Counted from the stretch's first letter, positions 47,630-60,475 are shown. The stretch is DNA of 64,000 bases from Vanessa cardui (GCF_905220365.1 NC_061130.1:15259501-15323500); one strand, 5' to 3'. The notes: generated by a model not told the origin, from the letters alone. Program-made: numbers and translations.

Positions 47630-48150
47630 ACGTTTATTTATTTATTTTATTTATTTATTCGTTTAGCATCATACAAAATAGCAACAAATTATTATAGTAC
47701 AGCATAAGTTTTATAAACTTTACCGTGTACCACAGTCACCGTATTTTATTTATATAAAGAAATATCAATAAAAAAAAAACAAGAAAGAGAACAAAAATAG
47801 GGTAGGCAAAGAAAATTATACAAAACAGATAAATTAGAAGCGACAAACACTCTCATCATCCAATCATTATGACGCAAGATGAAAACAATACGATCCGGTC
47901 GTCCTGTTTAGTCAGCTCATTAGAAGGAGCAGCAAACTCCAGAACTTCCCCTCAAGTTAGAGACGGCCTTGCCCAGGATAGGGGTATTCAGCGGTTGTTT
48001 CTTAAGTACCATCTGATGTCATTAGCAAAAAGAGTACAATATCACAGAAGTTAAGATTAAAAGTTGATAAATTAGCATGTTACATTAAACAATGTAAACA
48101 AAACTTGTGTGTGAAATAAATAAATAATAAATAAAATAAAATAATGAATT
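47630..48150. repeat. possible retroelement remnant bounded by TTTA and TAAA tails
   Basis: A TTTA repeat at 47632-47659 opens the segment and an A-rich ATAAATAAATAATAAATAAAAT run at about 48116-48143 closes it. The interior is unclassified. Such tails are typical of non-LTR elements, but no reverse transcriptase was seen, so this is tentative. Confidence 0.25.
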
Positions 48151-48154
48151 TGCG

Positions 48155-49185
48155 TTACATTTGTAATCGTCAGTCCGCGATAGAACCCGGTCGAATAATT
48201 CTAATAAGCTCACTCGGTAGTTGTTCTGTAGTCTGATTCCCAAGTCTATTTTTAAATTCGGACTAAATTTATTTCATCTCCAATTAGAACAGCGTACTAA
48301 CAGACGCAAATAATTCTTCAAGGTTCTAGTATAAAATTTTGCTAAATGGAATCCTTTATAATCCGTTAAGTAAACCAAGAACACCAATAGCACTAATATA
48401 TTTGAAATGTTTGATTTATAAATCTAACTAGAACCTTTTCCATATGACTTATTGGAGTGCATTGTTTTCTGTTGTTTTTATGAAATAATTGAAGCTTTTG
48501 CGTTGAACTTACCTTTACTCGTTTATTGTCCTCACTGGCATTGAATGGAAGTTAATTAGTAAAAAGTACTCATTGAGTCCGTGATTACGTATTATTGGGT
48601 AATAGAACAAGGAGAAAGCAGGTATTTATCAAAGCGCCGTTTTGTCATAAATATCACGCAAAATTTGAAATAGATACAATAGTAATAAATAAAAAGCTAA
48701 CCATACATTTAATATGTATCCTATCAAATATAATTGTATGTGTTTAACATTATTCAATCTCATGTAAGTGAACCTATGTATGTTCTTATGAGAATAAAGA
48801 TCTTTAACCATACATTTCAAATTTGTTACCAATGATAAATTTGCGTTTAAAACGGATTATTGGGTTACCAAATTGTATAACACAAGAAGTAAATATCAAC
48901 TTATTTATTATATGATATGTTGACTTCTATAGTAAAGATCATAAATTTATACCTTATTATGCGATACAATTATAATTATAGATGATAAAAAGCGTGTAGT
49001 ACATATTCATTGGTATTCATACACAAGGGACATTCAGCTGCCTTCATTAGTTCTATTTAAAAATGTATGAATTAGTGTTTGTACTTAAGTACATACCGAA
49101 TACAAGACATACAATGTCATACATAAACACACAATATATCACTCGAGACTTTATAACGTGGAGATTTGTGTAAGTTTGGCCCCCT
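48155..49185. other. AT-rich sequence, nothing recognised
   Basis: AT-rich DNA without recognisable features. Confidence 0.45.
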
Positions 49186-49189
49186 GCTC

Positions 49190-49660
49190 TATTAATTACA
49201 TTCGCAGGCGAAGCGTGGCGGAAGTTGTTTCTTTATAAGATTTAATTAGCATCAGTAGAAAATATTACGATTACTATCTTCGAAAGCAAAACCAGTGTTA
49301 GGGAACATCACGTTGCGTATAGCAGTTGAATCGCATTAATAGTGAACATACAACGACGACGGCGCCGATTGCCGTTTACCGTTTCAGAATAATGGTCTGT
49401 TTACTGTATTGTGTGTTTTTGTCGCTCAGGGTCATTTTTGTGACAAGTGATCATATCCCCTTAGTGTTTCAACAGTAAGGACGTTAGGTTATTTACCTGT
49501 GTCCAGCATGTTTCGCCACTCTTACGACCAGTGGGTTACGGTGAAACTAAACAAGATCCCTGTAACAGTACCGCGATGAGAGATTTTTGGAAATCGGATG
49601 CGGCCCACCCGTCGGACATATTCTTTTTCCGTTAATATTATCTTCCTGATAGCTTATAAT
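49190..49660. other. balanced unique sequence
   Basis: Mixed composition with small GC patches (49200-49230, 49350-49385, 49590-49615). Nothing specific can be called. Confidence 0.25.
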
Positions 49661-49789
49661 TGCCAACGCTTAAATACTTTCTTAATATCATGATTACAAT
49701 ATTTAAAAAAAACGCCAAAGATTATTAAAAAAATGTTTTTATTTTAGTTTAAATTATCTTCGTGCGTGTTCTTTTGATTCAATTATTTA

Positions 49790-50545
49790 CCATTACCTAT
49801 CAGTAAGAGTGTGTCCGCCGATGCCACACTGGAGGCTGTAAGAGCTGTGTGGAGCGTGGCGAGCTGGGCAGGCGGTAAGTGCGGTGGCTGATTGAAATGT
49901 CACGGGCGGCGCGGGCGCACGCTCGCCTGTGAAATCGCTAATGACAGCTCGCTGACTTAGGGCTAGCACTTTGGAATTAATTTGATTCTGTGTTTGAAAC
50001 GACACGTTATCGAAATTTATATTTTATTAAGAAGGAGGTAGAAGAACGTAATGATCTTCCTTCGCGCTGTAACAGGTTACTATCATTATTTTATGTGTAA
50101 TTGTTTCAAGTAATAGTAAAAGATCATAGATCTCTAACTCTAATATTTTTCAAAGTTCATGCTTTGGACATGCAAGTCAAGGACTTCTATAGCCTCTGGA
50201 GCAATGTCCCTGATGTCGGGCGCGGGGACAGCCCTGCCCGCGCCAGCCCGCACCTCCCTCGCGGCGCGGTTGCAGTTCATTATAAAGCCATTTGCGTCGA
50301 CAATTGTTTATGGTCATTTGAATAATTTACATGTGCGATCGACGTGCGACCGCCGCGTGCTCTCCGCGGCGCGAGGAGTCGCAGGTAATTGAAGTCATCC
50401 TGCGTTTACAAATCAATTTCACAAGAACCTGTCCGCGACGAGGCAGTCAGTGCTTTATGTTATCGTTTTACTGCGGGAGTCTCACGTCATTACGTCTGTA
50501 ACAGCTCCTGGGAATATTGAATTATGGCCGTCCTTTATTCATGTA
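49790..50545. promoter_or_regulatory. GC-rich block, possible regulatory element
   Basis: GC-rich patches at 49810-49935 and 50205-50395 in balanced unique DNA. Frames of 70-77 codons lack domains. Confidence 0.25.
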
Positions 50546-50549
50546 AGAT

Positions 50550-52140
50550 TATAAGAAACTTTGCGACACGGTTTTGAGTAATTACCTAGATGTGCGGAAA
50601 TGTTTGGTTTTGAATAAACCATTAATCAAATCCGACGTAATTATGTCTGCATCGTATAATATATTTTTTATATCATATAAATCTTACCATATATACGTAG
50701 TTGTAGTGAAAAGCTCTAGTCGAGCTTCAGACGATTTCTGACCGAATCTTAAAACGTGGTGAGATTTGTTGTGAATAAGATCTCTGTGATCGATTCTGTA
50801 AATTAAATAATCAGCAAAGTTATCCGATCAAAATGCAGAAGGATAATTTTAAGGTTTCGTTTAATAAATAATGAGGTATTACAAAATACAAAACGCATCA
50901 GCTAATCTTACTCGAGGCGGCAAGTCTCACGTCTTTTTTCACATGCATTACACTATTACGCTTGAAAGTTAGAGAACTACATAAACGTTATTCAAACATG
51001 TTTAATTATAGTAGGCAAACGTCATTTTACTCAAATATCTACAAATATAAGACTTCATGTTGATCTTTAAGACTTTGTGATAACAAAATGTCTTGGAAAA
51101 CATTAATTGCGGGCAGTCTAATTGGTAAAAGTGTATTTTCAAAATTTTCTGACAGTCGGTGAGGCCGAATAGCAGTCATATAAAATTATATGGGACCAAC
51201 CGGGACCTACCTCAATAGAGTTTAGCTTAAGTCATCCCAATTCGTCTAGTGAGTCTCGAGTATTTATAAAAAATATACATATGCTAATAAGATTATATTG
51301 ACGATACTTTATACAATCTTATTAGAAAGTGCATTTGACTCCAGCATGGCACACATCGGCACTAGTTTTGAAATCGACAAACCGAAACTCATTTAGACTT
51401 TCTTGAACATCTTTTGTAAAATAATTTCAAGCATCTATCGAGAAATAGCTTCATATAGGAGAATTGGTCCTCATATTAACAAAAAACATTTGCCTACGAG
51501 ATGTTGTAGGTGTTAATAAAGCCATTATTACGAACGTTTCCGGTGTCACTTACGCCATTTAGGTCGGAATGCAAGACGACTTTAATAGATAATTGTATTA
51601 TTAGATGCGATTCCGCCTTCGTTTATCAGCTGTATTAGAATGGGGTCCCATTGGGTGAGGAAGGGGAAATTCGTCGAGAGTCCTGTGGAACGTCTCATAA
51701 TCAGATTCCGCATTGAAAACAAAGGTATGTTTGGAATACTGCACTAGTATAGTAGTACTACGTGAGTGCGTTATGTAAATAGGTTTGTTTCCTGAGTTAT
51801 TTTATGTAATTATTGTGGAAGACGCGTTTACCGACTGACAGTTGGATTTCCGATCTGTCTAATGAAGTATCTTTCAAAAATCACGTACGGAAGCATTATT
51901 TTAATGTTTTTTTGTTATTATTATTATTTGCACCATCACGTAGAGCTGCTGGCTAACTACTGCCATATAAATTTAAACCTTAATTAGAAAAGGTAAAAAA
52001 TATAAACGTTTCCTTGTCATTGGATAAACAAGCTCAAGATTTTACATCCACTGAAGGTTACAGCCGTTTGAAAATAGTCTTTTATTTAAATTCTATTAAA
52101 TTATGCTAATAATATATTTTAAGCAGAAACGAATTGTTTG
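50550..52140. other. AT-rich sequence, nothing recognised
   Basis: AT-rich DNA; the dyad ATCTTATTAG / CTAATAAGAT near 51282-51327 is the only local structure noticed. No gene evidence. Confidence 0.42.
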
Positions 52141-52144
52141 TGAA

Positions 52145-53245
52145 ATCGTTAGAGATTACGTTGTACTTCGAGGATCCAGTCGATCTGCGCGCTCCGTGTG
52201 GTTAGTGACGTAATAAATCTACACCGAGACTCACATCTCTATCGATTATATAATTTATCTACGGAAGTTTATTGCGTCAGAGTAATGAAATTGTTAACTC
52301 GCTCCGTACTTTGCTCTTAGATTAAGTGTATCGAGGCAATCGAGGCGACGGAGCGAGCATCAATCAGTGGCAGCGTGGATGTGTTTGCCCGCCATCGTCC
52401 GCAACATAATTTTGCTTTGGTCGGCCGATAGCATCGCGCCCGCGACGCCGCGACCCTATTCCGAGCCGCGCTCGCACAGTCGCACACCTGTGTGGCGGCG
52501 GGCGGCGCTATTAGCGCGACACATTCTCATAATACTCTATTTAAATGGATACCTATTCCATATCGGTCGACAGGAATTCATCAAACGTCTGGTTCAAATT
52601 ATTAAAAAATATATTATTTGTCACAAGACTCGATTCATAGGTGCCATTTATAGGCATAATCGTTGTGTGAACCGATCGGCGTACTTTTTCAATGATACTT
52701 AGCGAATATGGAATACGGTTCGAAGTTTGTCTTGAAAAAAATTGAGTAATAAAGCGCGTGAGCTTAAAGTCAAAATAAGACGAAATTGCCTTCCGTGTTT
52801 CTAGAATAGAGCGTCACGGTGAAGTCAAGACGCGCCGGTAATTCCGCACGGAGCTGGTTAAATTTATTAGAAAGCCGATCGCGCCCTTCTCAGCTCGCCA
52901 ATTTACTAATCGTAACTCATCTGCGATAAGCGTAGTATTACGAGAGGCGCGGGCGGCGCGGGCGGCGCGGGCGGCGCGGGCGCGGGGGCGGGCGTCGCTG
53001 CGGTGCCGCGGAGACGCGCATTATCGATGGCCCGCCGAACCGCCTCGTGCCATAATAAGGAACCTAGATCGAGCGCTTTAAATAATATCGTGCGATGCGC
53101 GGCCACGGTCACTGACCCGCGCGCGGCCGCTGCACCACGTAACTGCATTGCCTAATTAATATTTAAATACGCAGCGCGTCCGCTCAGTAGAACATCGCCG
53201 ATTACGTTATCGTCACTTGCGATGATGCTATCTGCAGTCCCACCA
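52145..53245. promoter_or_regulatory. GC-rich cluster with 9-base minisatellite
   Basis: GC-rich blocks at 52300-52520 and 52790-53160. Four perfect tandem copies of GCGCGGGCG lie at 52947-52982. The 111-codon plus frame (52367-52702) and the 80-codon minus frame (52906-53148, Pro/Ala-rich from the tandem) have no domains. Confidence 0.28.
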
Positions 53246-53249
53246 GTGC

Positions 53250-53785
53250 TCGCGATTTCTTTATACTCATACTCACATGCTTAGACAATAAAATATTATG
53301 TCTTAACATAAACCAATAGTCAACAGGTAGGTAGTAGGTAAGCAGCTAATTGACGCTGACACAATTTACGTGGAATGGTATCGGCGGAATGCGCGGGCGC
53401 ATGTCGTGAATAGATTCTGTTGTGGCTTAGTTATGGAGCATAACGAGGCGTTAGACACATTAGCTGACTGTTAGGTTTCGGTGGGAACAGCCCCGTCACC
53501 CGATATAAAAGGCTACAATTTTTAAATTGATTCTACGTCTATGACTCCAAAAATATATATTTTTTATTATTGATCAATTTACCCTAATCACGTTAAACGT
53601 ATTTTATAGGAGGTACGACTCTATGTACCGCGGTACACTCGGTCGATTTAAGATGAAATAGTTTTGATACATTCTACATAACTGTTGTATTCGATTTAAT
53701 TTACTTTCGAATAAAAACTCTGCTGTTGAATTTCTGCAGCCTGATCATAATATAAGTAAACATGAGAACCCGCTCTAGGAATACT
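53250..53785. other. mixed to AT-rich sequence, nothing recognised
   Basis: No feature was recognised; it includes a GTAGGTAGTAGGTA-type run at 53326-53340. Confidence 0.4.
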
Positions 53786-53789
53786 TACT

Positions 53790-55700
53790 GTCTTTCGTAT
53801 TTCGCACGTCGCCGTCTCAGCCACAGCAATTTAAATGTAGTTCTTTTAATTGCTGGACGAGTATGATTTGATCAAAGAGTTAGCGGGTGATAAAGTTCGA
53901 GTGTCGCGCCGCGGTCGCCGGCGGGTTCTCACGACGGCTGCCCATCGGCCGGAGCGCGTCGACAATTGATCGCCAATTATACAATTGCTCGCTTTACGCC
54001 ACTTTACAGTCGCGGCCATCAGCCCTCGTCGTCCCAGAACCAGAGCCATGGGAACCAGTAATTGTTTATTTGTTACGTGAGCTCCGACCACGAGAGAGCC
54101 GCTAACATGTACCGTAGAATACTGGTGGGACGACATAATGATGCCCAAACACTTAATACTTTCGAAGTCTATGGAAAGATTCCGAACGTATTGTATTTGG
54201 AATGTATAAAAAGTTTGAAGCTATTATAAAATTTGTAATAATTTACCGTGCCTGTCCGAAAAAAAAAATACTAAATCACCGGGTCTGTGCTCATATTTTA
54301 CGAAAAAACAATTATTCAACCAGAAGAGGTCCTTCGTTAGATAGAGAAGGAGGGAAAATTCACAAATGGTATTATTAAGCAACCGGAGCGCCGGCTCGTA
54401 CGCAAATTATTTAATTGTCGCTCGTCAAGCCCGCTCTATGGTTAGAGGCCATAAATCTAGCGGAATCATCGGCGAATTATTCAAAGGCGCCGCGCGCCGC
54501 TCCGACCGGCCGACGAGCCTCGCCGGACCTCGGCGCGCACTATTCATCTTCTAAACAAATGTTAGGACATCGAACACAATCGGCCGGCGCCCTTTGTTAG
54601 CGAGACGGTGCGTCGCGTGCTGGCAAGCGGAACTAGTTATTGTCGAGTGCGAGGCGCATTGTCGTCGCATTGATTCATAGCGTCCGTTTGTCCTTCCTGC
54701 TCTCTGTCAGCTGATACGCGCTATCGCGCCGCACGCGCACAATCGCCCTTCTATCGCACCATCTGCGTGAAATATTCCACCTTCGCCACAATGCTCTGCT
54801 TATTGCAACCTTCGGGCGTGCGAGCGCGCGCGCCGGAGCCGCCCGCCATACGGCTGAGATTGCCGCGATCGAGGCGAACCGCGATCTCGGTTAGACAATA
54901 ACGACCTGCGGCCGCGTAATTCACGCCACCGCGTTCATCATGCAAAGTGCCTGCGGTTCCTCCGAACTTGCATTATACACTTTATGGCGTCGACTTTAGG
55001 TTCACAGTCGATCGGGTTCTTAAGTATTTATGTCGCGGGGGTGTACAGTGTTCGCTATCGGAATTTGAATGTACTTTGCGCTGAGGACGGTGAGACGGTG
55101 GTGCGCGGGCGCAGGCGACAGATACGCATCGTCTTGTTAGCGATATCTGATGGTCGCTGCTGTAATTGGCACGGAGCGTGCGCGTGCGCAGCGACCGCTA
55201 CAGCTTTCATATAAATGCTTTTATCAATTTTAAATATTCTACGGGGGATCAGTAATTTTAATACGGCAGCGGCGGCTTAAATTAGCTTATCGGCTGACTT
55301 GGCCGTGTCTGCCGCGAGTACTTTTACGAGGCCTATTCGCATTTGATATTTTCGCGATTTCGCGCGTTAAACCGATAATAGAATTCAAATAAATCGCGTT
55401 CATTTGAAATAATAGCTTCTGATATTTAAACTTCGAGTTAGCAACCGGCGAGCTGTCTGAATACAACGAATTGCCAAAAACTTAAAGAATCTCCTGGGAG
55501 TCACACTGACCACGGCGCGCGCTCGCTCCGGGCAGGCGGATGTGTGAGGTGATCGCATCTGCACAATTCCGCTCCGGCTAATGTATGCAGTGTTAAATTG
55601 TCGTCTCGTTGTTCGATGCTATCGCCGCGCGTGACGTATAAGGCCTGAGAGGCGTTAATGGCGCGAACGTCGCGATATTTGCATACAATGTGCTCCACTA
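53790..55700. promoter_or_regulatory. long cluster of unique GC-rich blocks
   Basis: Blocks at 53880-54110, 54370-54980 and 55050-55690 are GC-rich, CpG-bearing and non-repetitive. They are interspersed with AATTATT and ATTTGCAT-type sites. Frames on both strands (up to 100 codons) overlap and lack domains. A nine-of-ten NRF1-like site lies near 55109. Confidence 0.3.
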
Positions 55701-55704
55701 GGAG

Positions 55705-56095
55705 CTGCTTTCGGTTTGTGTAACTACTAAATTGCTCTTGTTATTCACTTAATTTTGCTTACAAACGTATCTATGATCTAGTCGGCTCTTAATAGAATAT
55801 AGTTTAACTCATCAAAGATAAATATATTTCCATACACACCAATCAAAACTAAATTGTGGGACATGGCAAGTTGTTATCTATGTGCATTAAAGGATAAAAA
55901 TAAAATGAAAAGACCTGCAAGTGTTGGGTAGGAAATCTTATACCGAACTCAAATTAGTTTAGTGTAAAGTCTAGTTTCGTTAGTATAAACAACATTGTCA
56001 AACTATAGTTATGTTCAGTAGAATTCAGTGCATGACAAAAGAGAACGATGACTGCGCTCATATTTCAGAGCTTATAACTTCATAGATCAACTCTC
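55705..56095. other. AT-rich sequence, nothing recognised
   Basis: AT-rich DNA without recognisable features. Confidence 0.45.
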
Positions 56096-56099
56096 GTGA

Positions 56100-56620
56100 C
56101 CGAATAATTAGTCGAGATATCGTTTTGCGACCTTGGCCTCAAATGACGGCATACATAATCCCTCAATGTTAATTAGCCGGTTCAGTCGCGGCTAATTAAC
56201 AAAAATCATTGTCGGGAAGATTCCATTTAAATTGTCAAACGGATGTCGGCTCGGAAACATGGCGTTTGTAATTATCGCCGCGAATAAAGTGGGAATTAAA
56301 AAAGGCGCCGCCAATTGTCCGGCGAATATGAAGGAGCCGTCGCCGCGGCGCGTGAGAAGGCGCTCACGTTGACGTCGTTTATCTTCCTCGTAATCACTCC
56401 CTGACCCACTTGCGGGCATCATGCTGTGCGCGCATGTTACATCTCGCAGACGTAGTCATATGAATATTCATTTTAATGTCTTCATTAGCCAGCGTGTGTG
56501 CCTCCTGGTGCAACAAACTAGACCACTCCTGACATCGGCAAAGCGCTGCCAACCACGGGATCGCAGATGTTTCATCCCTTGTGTCTGTAATCACATCGGC
56601 TGCATCAGCTGGAGTGAACT
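56100..56620. promoter_or_regulatory. unique balanced block, candidate conserved noncoding element
   Basis: Alternates TAATTAG/AATTAAAA-type sites with GGCGCCGCC and CGCCGCGGCGCG segments (56275-56365), as in the block at 23.3-24.6 kb. Short opposed frames overlap and are not credible. Confidence 0.3.
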
Positions 56621-57039
56621 ATGAACCTGAAGTGAGCCTGTGAGCCTACTTAATGAGACATATAAAAGTAATCCTGTTCTTGATATTTAAAGATTTTTAA
56701 TTTCAATTTTGTACAACGACGAGAGATTAACCGCTGCAAGTTACGAATGATATTCATATTAGTATCCCTCGGCGTCCGCGTGTCAATACACCTGTGCGGT
56801 GTACGCTGGAGTTGCATGTATAAAATACAAGTTTGGGCTACCTTGTCACGCAATTAGGAAGAGTCAAGTTATAGTTCTTTTAATCATGTGCTCTGTGAAA
56901 CGTAACCGACCCCAATACCATACCTTACTGTTTGTCTCGATATTTACTTGCCGTACAATCGATCTTAAAGTCTGAATATAAACATATACAGGGCGGGTCA
57001 CAATTAGGACATGAAGTGAGGATACAGTGAGCCGATTAA

Positions 57040-57200
57040 TAAAACGTCTTCCCTTCAGTACGTTGATGATTAAAATTTCTACACTTAACATTAAAAAATC
57101 GACTTCGATTATCTCTGTAGAATATGTTCTAATACAAATTGTATGATCATCGGCAAATAAAACACAAGTAGTCATATTGGGAGTTGGCGTCATATAAATC
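57040..57200 (-). pseudogene. possible decayed reverse-transcriptase fragment
   Basis: A minus-strand frame (56864-57334, 156 codons, the longest in the window) includes Phe-Ala-Asp-Asp at 57146-57157, in a hydrophobic context like the F/YADD catalytic box of reverse transcriptases. About 40 residues downstream the pattern only loosely recalls the family, and the N-terminal third is Arg/Ala-rich sequence from a GC block. No other RT motif is visible. If real it is a short, dead non-LTR relic; chance is quite possible. Confidence 0.2.
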
Positions 57201-57229
57201 GACACTTTCAATAAAGTGATCGTGGTTAA

Positions 57230-58015
57230 AGTGATCCGCCAAGCCGCAGCAGCTCGGCTGTGGCCGCGGGCGAGGACGCGCCACTCCCGCGCACCTGCGC
57301 ACCGGCGCCGGCGCACGCGCAGCTTCGACACCATGCAAATATAATTATACCCTTTTATGATATTGGTATTTGATAATATCTTTAATTATTATAATTTTAA
57401 TATTTAATGATAAATTTTAAATGTTTTCATACGTTCATAAATAATTGATTACGAGTATTATTATTAGCATGCAACATGTTCGATGCAGGAATCGAAAACG
57501 ACGAATGTAGGCAACGTAATGTCGGAAACGCTTTGCCGAACATGTCTGTAATTTGGTGATGTAACCGCGTCAGGATGCCTGTGACGCTAACGAGCGATGA
57601 GCGCGGTAACGTATTCGAGCCCAATTAAATAGCGCGTCCATTATAATTAAATGTAAAAATCAAGAAAGAGCGGATTATGTCGAAAGATTAAGTATCGCAT
57701 ATCATTTAGTTGCGCTCCAATTTGGCGTAATAACGCGTTAACGTGCCCCGGCGCATAATGCGTGCACTTCGTAATAAAACCGCTGCGTTGCGCCGCGCAC
57801 CGCGCCAGCCGGCGACTTTACTTACACGCGGCCTTCGAAGGAGCGCACGCATTCGTATTTCATTTACACAAATACAGCCCTTAATAGTTCTCAGCAAAAT
57901 CCAGTTTAGCTTGCTTAATATCGGCGACGGCTGTGCGACCGGGCCGATGGTTTATCGAGATTTGAATACGAGTGCGGACGGTGGGCGGCGAGCTGGATAT
58001 GACTGACTCACGTTT
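57230..58015. promoter_or_regulatory. GC-rich and balanced unique blocks
   Basis: A dense GC patch at 57240-57325 and a balanced block at 57440-58010 with AATTAAA and GCGCGCC-type segments. Frames of 63-87 codons on both strands overlap and lack domains. Confidence 0.25.
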
Positions 58016-58019
58016 TGAT

Positions 58020-58335
58020 TAACTATTTATTTATTGCCGAGCGAACTTTATTGCGCTTAAAGATACAGATTCGAAAACAATTTTAATTCCGACTCGAAAC
58101 AAGAAACAAAACCTTAAAAATACACTTTTTATTTATTTTGAGCATTCGATACGTGATCTAATAAGTCATTTAGGAATCCCTGTTGACTTTGAGATGTTTG
58201 ATGTTAGTTTACTTAGAAGAAACTATCCTGCCTATAAGTAGGCATGGTTTTTAGCGACGGTGAATATATCTCCTTTTTAAAAAAATATATGTTTACAAAA
58301 TTATTCTTTATCATTATTATTTATTATCATTATGC
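58020..58335. other. AT-rich sequence, nothing recognised
   Basis: AT-rich DNA up to the target site of the next SINE. Confidence 0.45.
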
Positions 58336-58349
58336 TGAAAAAATATCTT

Positions 58350-58668
58350 CGAGATGGCCCAGTGAGTCGAGATGGCCCAGTGGTTAGAACGCGTGCATCT
58401 TAACCGATGATTGCGGGTTCAAACCTAGGCAAGCACTGCTGATTCATGTGCTTAATTTGTCTTTATAATTCATCTCGTGCTCAGCGGTGAAGGAAAACAT
58501 CGTGAGGAAACCTGCATGTGACAAATTTCATAGAAATTCTGCCGCATGTGTATTCCACCAACCCGCATTGGAACAGCGTGGTGGAATATGTTCCAATCCT
58601 TCTCCTCAAGGGGAGAGGAGGCCTTTAGCCCAACAGTGGGAATTTACAGGCTGTTGTTGTTGTTTGTT
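58350..58668 (+). mobile_element. tRNA-derived SINE, family A, plus copy with duplicated head and 14-bp TSD
   Basis: Complete element with B box GGTTCAAACCT at 58416-58426 and a (TTG)n tail. The first 18 bases of the head are present twice in tandem (58350-58367 and 58368-58385, differing at the last positions). A perfect 14-bp duplication TGAAAAAATATCTT flanks it (58336-58349 and 58669-58682). Good preservation suggests a relatively recent insertion. The 88-codon frame inside is spurious. Confidence 0.9.
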
Positions 58669-58684
58669 TGAAAAAATATCTTTG

Positions 58685-59195
58685 CTAAGTATCTTGTGGT
58701 CTCCTATAATTGAAGGACATAGCTTGTGTAACCCTTACACTGTTTTATTTTAAGAATGTGTACTTAGTGTATCCTTTTTTGTAGATTCATATATAAAATA
58801 AATAAATACAAAAATTAACGATTATTTAGTGTTTTTTTTAAATAAAATATCTTTGTTTCAAATATAAAGGACTATCGTATGAGCGGTTCTCGCCGCGGCG
58901 GCACCCACTACGTTTTAAATATTGTATTTGCAGGCTAGCGAGAAACGATTGTATTTATTTGATGTAGTTTGAGAAGGAAAACCAAATGTCGAAATTTTCT
59001 TTTCGTTGCAACTCAAGTAAATGACAATTGTCCTTGTGGTAGTCCAGGCTGCATGCAGATACATGCATGTGGGCGTATAGCTACATGTATGCAGACGAGT
59101 AATTAGTTCGAACTGAGAGGTATTTTGACCCAATCCAATGCTTTCCCAAACAGGCGTATAAAGCAAAGCTGACGAGAGACTCGCCGATTGAACAC
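58685..59195. other. AT-rich then balanced sequence
   Basis: No gene was recognised. The 116-codon minus frame at 58915-59265 has no domain. A TACATG-rich dyad lies at about 59060-59092. Confidence 0.35.
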
Positions 59196-59199
59196 ACAA

Positions 59200-60290
59200 T
59201 GGCTTCGGACGAGTCGTACCTACAGTTATTAATAAATGAAAAACTTCCACGCGGCGATTATGCAATTAAAACACTCGAGTTAATTTCAATCACATGCAAT
59301 TTAATTGTTTTGATGTAGATTTCGTAACAACATTTCGCAATTTGGGTGATGATGATAAATTCAACACAATGCCGCCGAAGCGTGCAGAAACTCATGCGAG
59401 ATTATTCAAAAAGCCAATTACGAAACTCATATGCGCTAAGTTATGATAAGGATATGCGACGCGACGCCGGCGCGCGGGCGGTAAGTTAACGGCCTTCATA
59501 TTTTCATGAGTTTTAATCCATTCTCGTGTGTATTGTTAAAAAAATCTTTATGAACACTTTAATAGAGTCTTGCGCCTTCTCGGACGTCGAGCTACTTTCT
59601 GATGTACGGCGCGATTATTTGTCACTGTAAGGAAAACGTTTTACCGCATTAACCTTTCCAAGACTACAATCTCAATACTTCTGGCACCGTTGCTTCCCGT
59701 GACACAAAAGCCTCGGCGTCAGAACGCTCGGTGAGATGTTAACACGTGATTAGCCGACACATGTGCATCTGATTATGAATATGCGAGGAAAGTAGTTGAT
59801 ATCGCGTGGGAAGTATGTAGATGCGGCTATCGCGACATCTGTGCCCGGCGGCGGTAGGGTTGCCCAGTGCCCAGTAATCCCTGGTCCGAGATATAAATTG
59901 CGCTACTGTAATAAGCGTATAAGATTCCCAGTATAATATAATAGACATTACTAAATGAAAATTACTGAACTATTATTAAGTTTTAAGATGGCGCCTACTA
60001 CAGATTTAAAGGTTTGTACCGTTTAACGATAATTTGAAGTTTTCTTAGTAAGCGAACCTGCTCAATAGTTATCTTTTAATTTCCATAGCAGTGATCGATT
60101 CCCGGCTCGAGCCTGCAGCGTGGTAGCCCTGGCGCGTCCCGCGGAGGTATCTGTAACCGCGCCGCATATTTCGGCGACATCGGCGCGTCTGATCGCCGTG
60201 TGATACGGGCACCGCACACGCTGCTCCCGCGACGCTTCGCCGTGCGAACAACTGTTTCTGCCGCTGTTGAGACTGAGCTTTATATATCTG
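59200..60290. promoter_or_regulatory. balanced unique blocks, candidate noncoding elements
   Basis: Unique DNA at 59240-59640 with AATTAAAAC, AATTTGGG and GCGACGCGACGCCGGCGCG segments, and GC-rich patches at 59835-59870 and 60110-60245. No credible gene. Confidence 0.25.
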
Positions 60291-60294
60291 ATTA

Positions 60295-60475
60295 CTTAAA
60301 TACTATGAAGTAATTTATTTAAGTGGATTCGATGTCGAAGTCATGTCGTGAAGAATTTTTAGAAATTTTTTTTAGATTTTTTTTTTTTTGTAACTTTTCA
60401 ATAACAATTAATCGCTAATCATATTTATCTAAATGTAATGCTTAAAGGGAATCCTCTTAAGTATCCTGGATCCTC
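60295..60475. other. AT-rich sequence with T runs
   Basis: T-rich tract at 60357-60391. No other feature. Confidence 0.45.

Noticed and set aside
54646..54666. Similarity to microRNA miR-33 (about 19 of 21 positions) in AGGCGCATTGTCGTCGCATTG
   Set aside because: The seed region is altered, and no complementary arm is present within 100 bases on either side, so no precursor hairpin can form. The comparison is from memory and probably a coincidence in GC-rich DNA.
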